Part shown: one piece after another, positions 63,065 through 64,000 of the stretch
Numbering within the stretch: position 1 is the stretch's first letter
Layout: each line of letters begins with the position of its first letter
Source: Paenibacillaceae bacterium
Lineage (GTDB): Bacteria > Bacillota > Bacilli > Paenibacillales > Paenibacillaceae
DNA: 64,000 nucleotides
Assembly: GCA_004134985.1 (NCBI GenBank)
Contig: REGQ01000025.1
Location: 32,303-96,302, forward strand
Direction: 5' to 3'
Notes under the pieces: model-generated
Told to the model about the DNA's origin: nothing
The model's input: the letters and a program-made list of their open reading frames with translations, nothing else
The model's database searches: none
Position numbers and translations under genes: made by a program

Positions 63065-63325
63065 ATGAGTCGGTTGAGCAAAAGGGAAAAAATAAGAAAA
63101 GAGATGGAAGCGCGGGATAAGGAACAATTAAGTCTGGAAATACGTGATGCACACATAGCCTGGTTAAGCGCGCAACAGCATTTTGAATATGCGCAAGGCA
63201 AAGACCAGATCGATTATGCAATCTATCTGCTTGGAGCAGCGGAGAAGCGGTATGAGATGCTGCTTCGGCAAGCGAAGGCCAACACGGCAGCTAGTTCACT
63301 GGTTCGGGATGGTGAAGTGGGATGA
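63065..63325 (+). CDS. yaaL: DUF2508 protein YaaL
   Basis: YaaL is a short conserved Bacillales protein of unknown function encoded just before bofA. The 86-residue product is highly charged and helical: KREKIRKEMEARDKEQLSLEIRDAHIAWLSAQQHFEYA then AIYLLGAAEKRYEMLLRQAK, as in the DUF2508 family. GGGGGGAT precedes the ATG. It overlaps bofA by 4 bases (ATGA). A TATAGAAT element at about 63019-63026 may be part of its promoter, since a terminator separates it from recR. Confidence 0.9.
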   Translation: MSRLSKREKIRKEMEARDKEQLSLEIRDAHIAWLSAQQHFEYAQGKDQIDYAIYLLGAAEKRYEMLLRQAKANTAASSLVRDGEVG

Positions 63326-63585
63326 AGACACTATGGCTGACTATTCTAATTGTGTCGGCGTTCATGTTGTTCATATTGTTAATCCGGAATCGAATGTCCT
63401 GGATTGGAGTGAAGCGATTCGCGCTGCATCTGGTGGCTGTTGCCGTAGTGCTATACGTACTTAATTACTCGGGATGGGTGAGCGGGTTTCACATTCCTCT
63501 CAATCCCGCCTCTCTGGGAACGGTGGTTCTGCTCGGTATACCGGGTATAGTGCTTATTCTTGGACTGCAGTGGACGATATTATGA
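63322..63585 (+). CDS. bofA: BofA, inhibitor of pro-sigma-K processing
   Basis: In B. subtilis BofA sits in the mother-cell membrane around the forespore and, with SpoIVFA, holds back the protease SpoIVFB until late sporulation. The 87-residue protein is very hydrophobic, with two to three membrane segments (about 4-20, 33-50 and 66-84). It has the BofA pattern RFALHLVAVAVVLYVLNYSG and a C-terminal IPLNPASLGTVVLLGIPGIVLILGLQ. The start overlaps yaaL by 4 bases. Position before an rRNA operon matches B. subtilis. Confidence 0.95.
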   Translation: MKTLWLTILIVSAFMLFILLIRNRMSWIGVKRFALHLVAVAVVLYVLNYSGWVSGFHIPLNPASLGTVVLLGIPGIVLILGLQWTIL

Positions 63586-63773
63586 GCATTCTAAAATTGT
63601 CCAAGCAGTGAGATGCTTCGAGATGATCAGAACGGCAGCGCCGAGGGCAGTGCATCGCTTATTACGACAGGATTTGCGAATGAACTGTCCAATTGTGGCC
63701 TGCGTAAAGGCACTTGGTCTGCGAGGGATAATCACATGGTGGCGATAGCGCTACATTTATTTTCAGCTAAGTA
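63586..63773. other. Intergenic region between bofA and the rRNA promoters
   Basis: No ribosome-bound frame and no strong terminator were recognised here. Confidence 0.5.
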
Positions 63774-63803
63774 TTGACTCATCGACTTGATCTGTGCTAC
63801 ATT
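63774..63803 (+). promoter_or_regulatory. Upstream rRNA operon promoter (P1)
   Basis: TTGACT at 63774-63779, an 18-base spacer, and TACATT at 63798-63803. It is about 130 bases upstream of a second promoter, the tandem layout usual for Bacillales rRNA operons. Confidence 0.6.
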
Positions 63804-63902
63804 ATTGTTCGCGCCTGATAAGAATGATGATGAGGCGAAGCAATATCATGCAAGTCCATTACGACCTTGAAAAAAAGAAATAAAAGTTTTTCAAAAAAAA
63901 GC

Positions 63903-63932
63903 TTGCATTTCTAAAAGGTTCTATGGTATATT
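63903..63932 (+). promoter_or_regulatory. Downstream rRNA operon promoter (P2)
   Basis: TTGCAT at 63903-63908, an 18-base spacer, and TATATT at 63927-63932. An A/T-rich tract with runs of A (63871-63901), like an UP element, lies just upstream. Confidence 0.7.
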
Positions 63933-63984
63933 ATAAAAGTCGCCGCTGAGAGAAACGGGCGATGAGGAAAGAGTAAATGAGCAA

Positions 63985-64000
63985 GATTTTGTTCTTTGAA
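63985..64000 (+). promoter_or_regulatory. rRNA leader boxA, 5' part of an rRNA operon beyond the window
   Basis: The window ends in TGTTCTTTGAA, the boxA antitermination element that precedes 16S rRNA in Bacillales. The 16S gene itself would start past the right edge. Confidence 0.65.

Overview
The window looks like a chromosomal segment of a motile, spore-forming Firmicute of the Paenibacillaceae (Paenibacillus or a close relative). Reasons: strong AAGGAGG-type ribosome binding sites with many GTG/TTG starts, Gram-positive promoters, a Bacillus-type long SRP RNA, sporulation genes (spo0F, a sporulation-type kinase, bofA), and stalk-domain (copper amine oxidase N-terminal-like) secreted proteins that are abundant in Paenibacillus. 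Two blocks keep the Bacillus subtilis gene order: ywhD ... speE ... ywiB-argS-rpoE-pyrG-spo0F-fbaA-murA-rho-rpmE, and scr(SRP RNA)-dnaX-yaaK-recR-yaaL-bofA followed by rRNA promoters. No complete mobile element, CRISPR array or tRNA gene was seen.

Layout. 1-13.5 kb: end of a pseudouridine synthase gene, motA-motB behind a SigD-type promoter, a pterin dehydratase, a GNAT acetyltransferase, two MFS transporters, exoA, a stalk-domain secreted protein, a pirin, an AI-2E-type permease, a baeRF family 10 protein and an MscS channel. 13.5-17.6 kb: an ECF sigma factor overlapping a probable membrane anti-sigma partner, a polysaccharide deacetylase, and an 800-base non-coding stretch with two tandem repeat families. 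17.6-30.1 kb: the giant helicase Lhr, photolyase, an NlpC/P60 endopeptidase under a c-di-AMP riboswitch, a YebC-family regulator, an M1 peptidase with a membrane protein, and ywhD. 30.3-37.5 kb: TetR and an MMPL exporter separated by palindromic repeats, a GntR/LacI regulator, and a stalk-domain/solute-binding fusion whose start appears to be CTG.

37.1-41.4 kb is the most system-like part: a promoter, a 55-codon leader ORF, competing hairpins ending in an intrinsic terminator, then a heterodimeric ABC exporter pair with one degenerate ATPase site. This is the architecture of the B. subtilis bmrB-bmrC-bmrD antibiotic-responsive attenuation system. 41.6-47.7 kb holds speE and two different arginyl-tRNA synthetase genes, one behind a T-box and one in the ancestral ywiB-argS operon. 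47.7-58.1 kb: a subtilisin-like protease and the rpoE-to-rpmE core block, with a CTP-sensing type pyrG attenuator, a SigH promoter for spo0F, and an unassigned radical SAM gene between rho and rpmE. 58.1-64 kb: SRP RNA, a sporulation-type histidine kinase inserted before dnaX, the recombination genes, bofA, and tandem rRNA promoters whose operon lies beyond the right edge.

Control by RNA is a theme: riboswitch, T-box, leader-peptide attenuator and pyrG attenuator all occur here. All functions are inferred from sequence patterns and remembered families; no database search was run.
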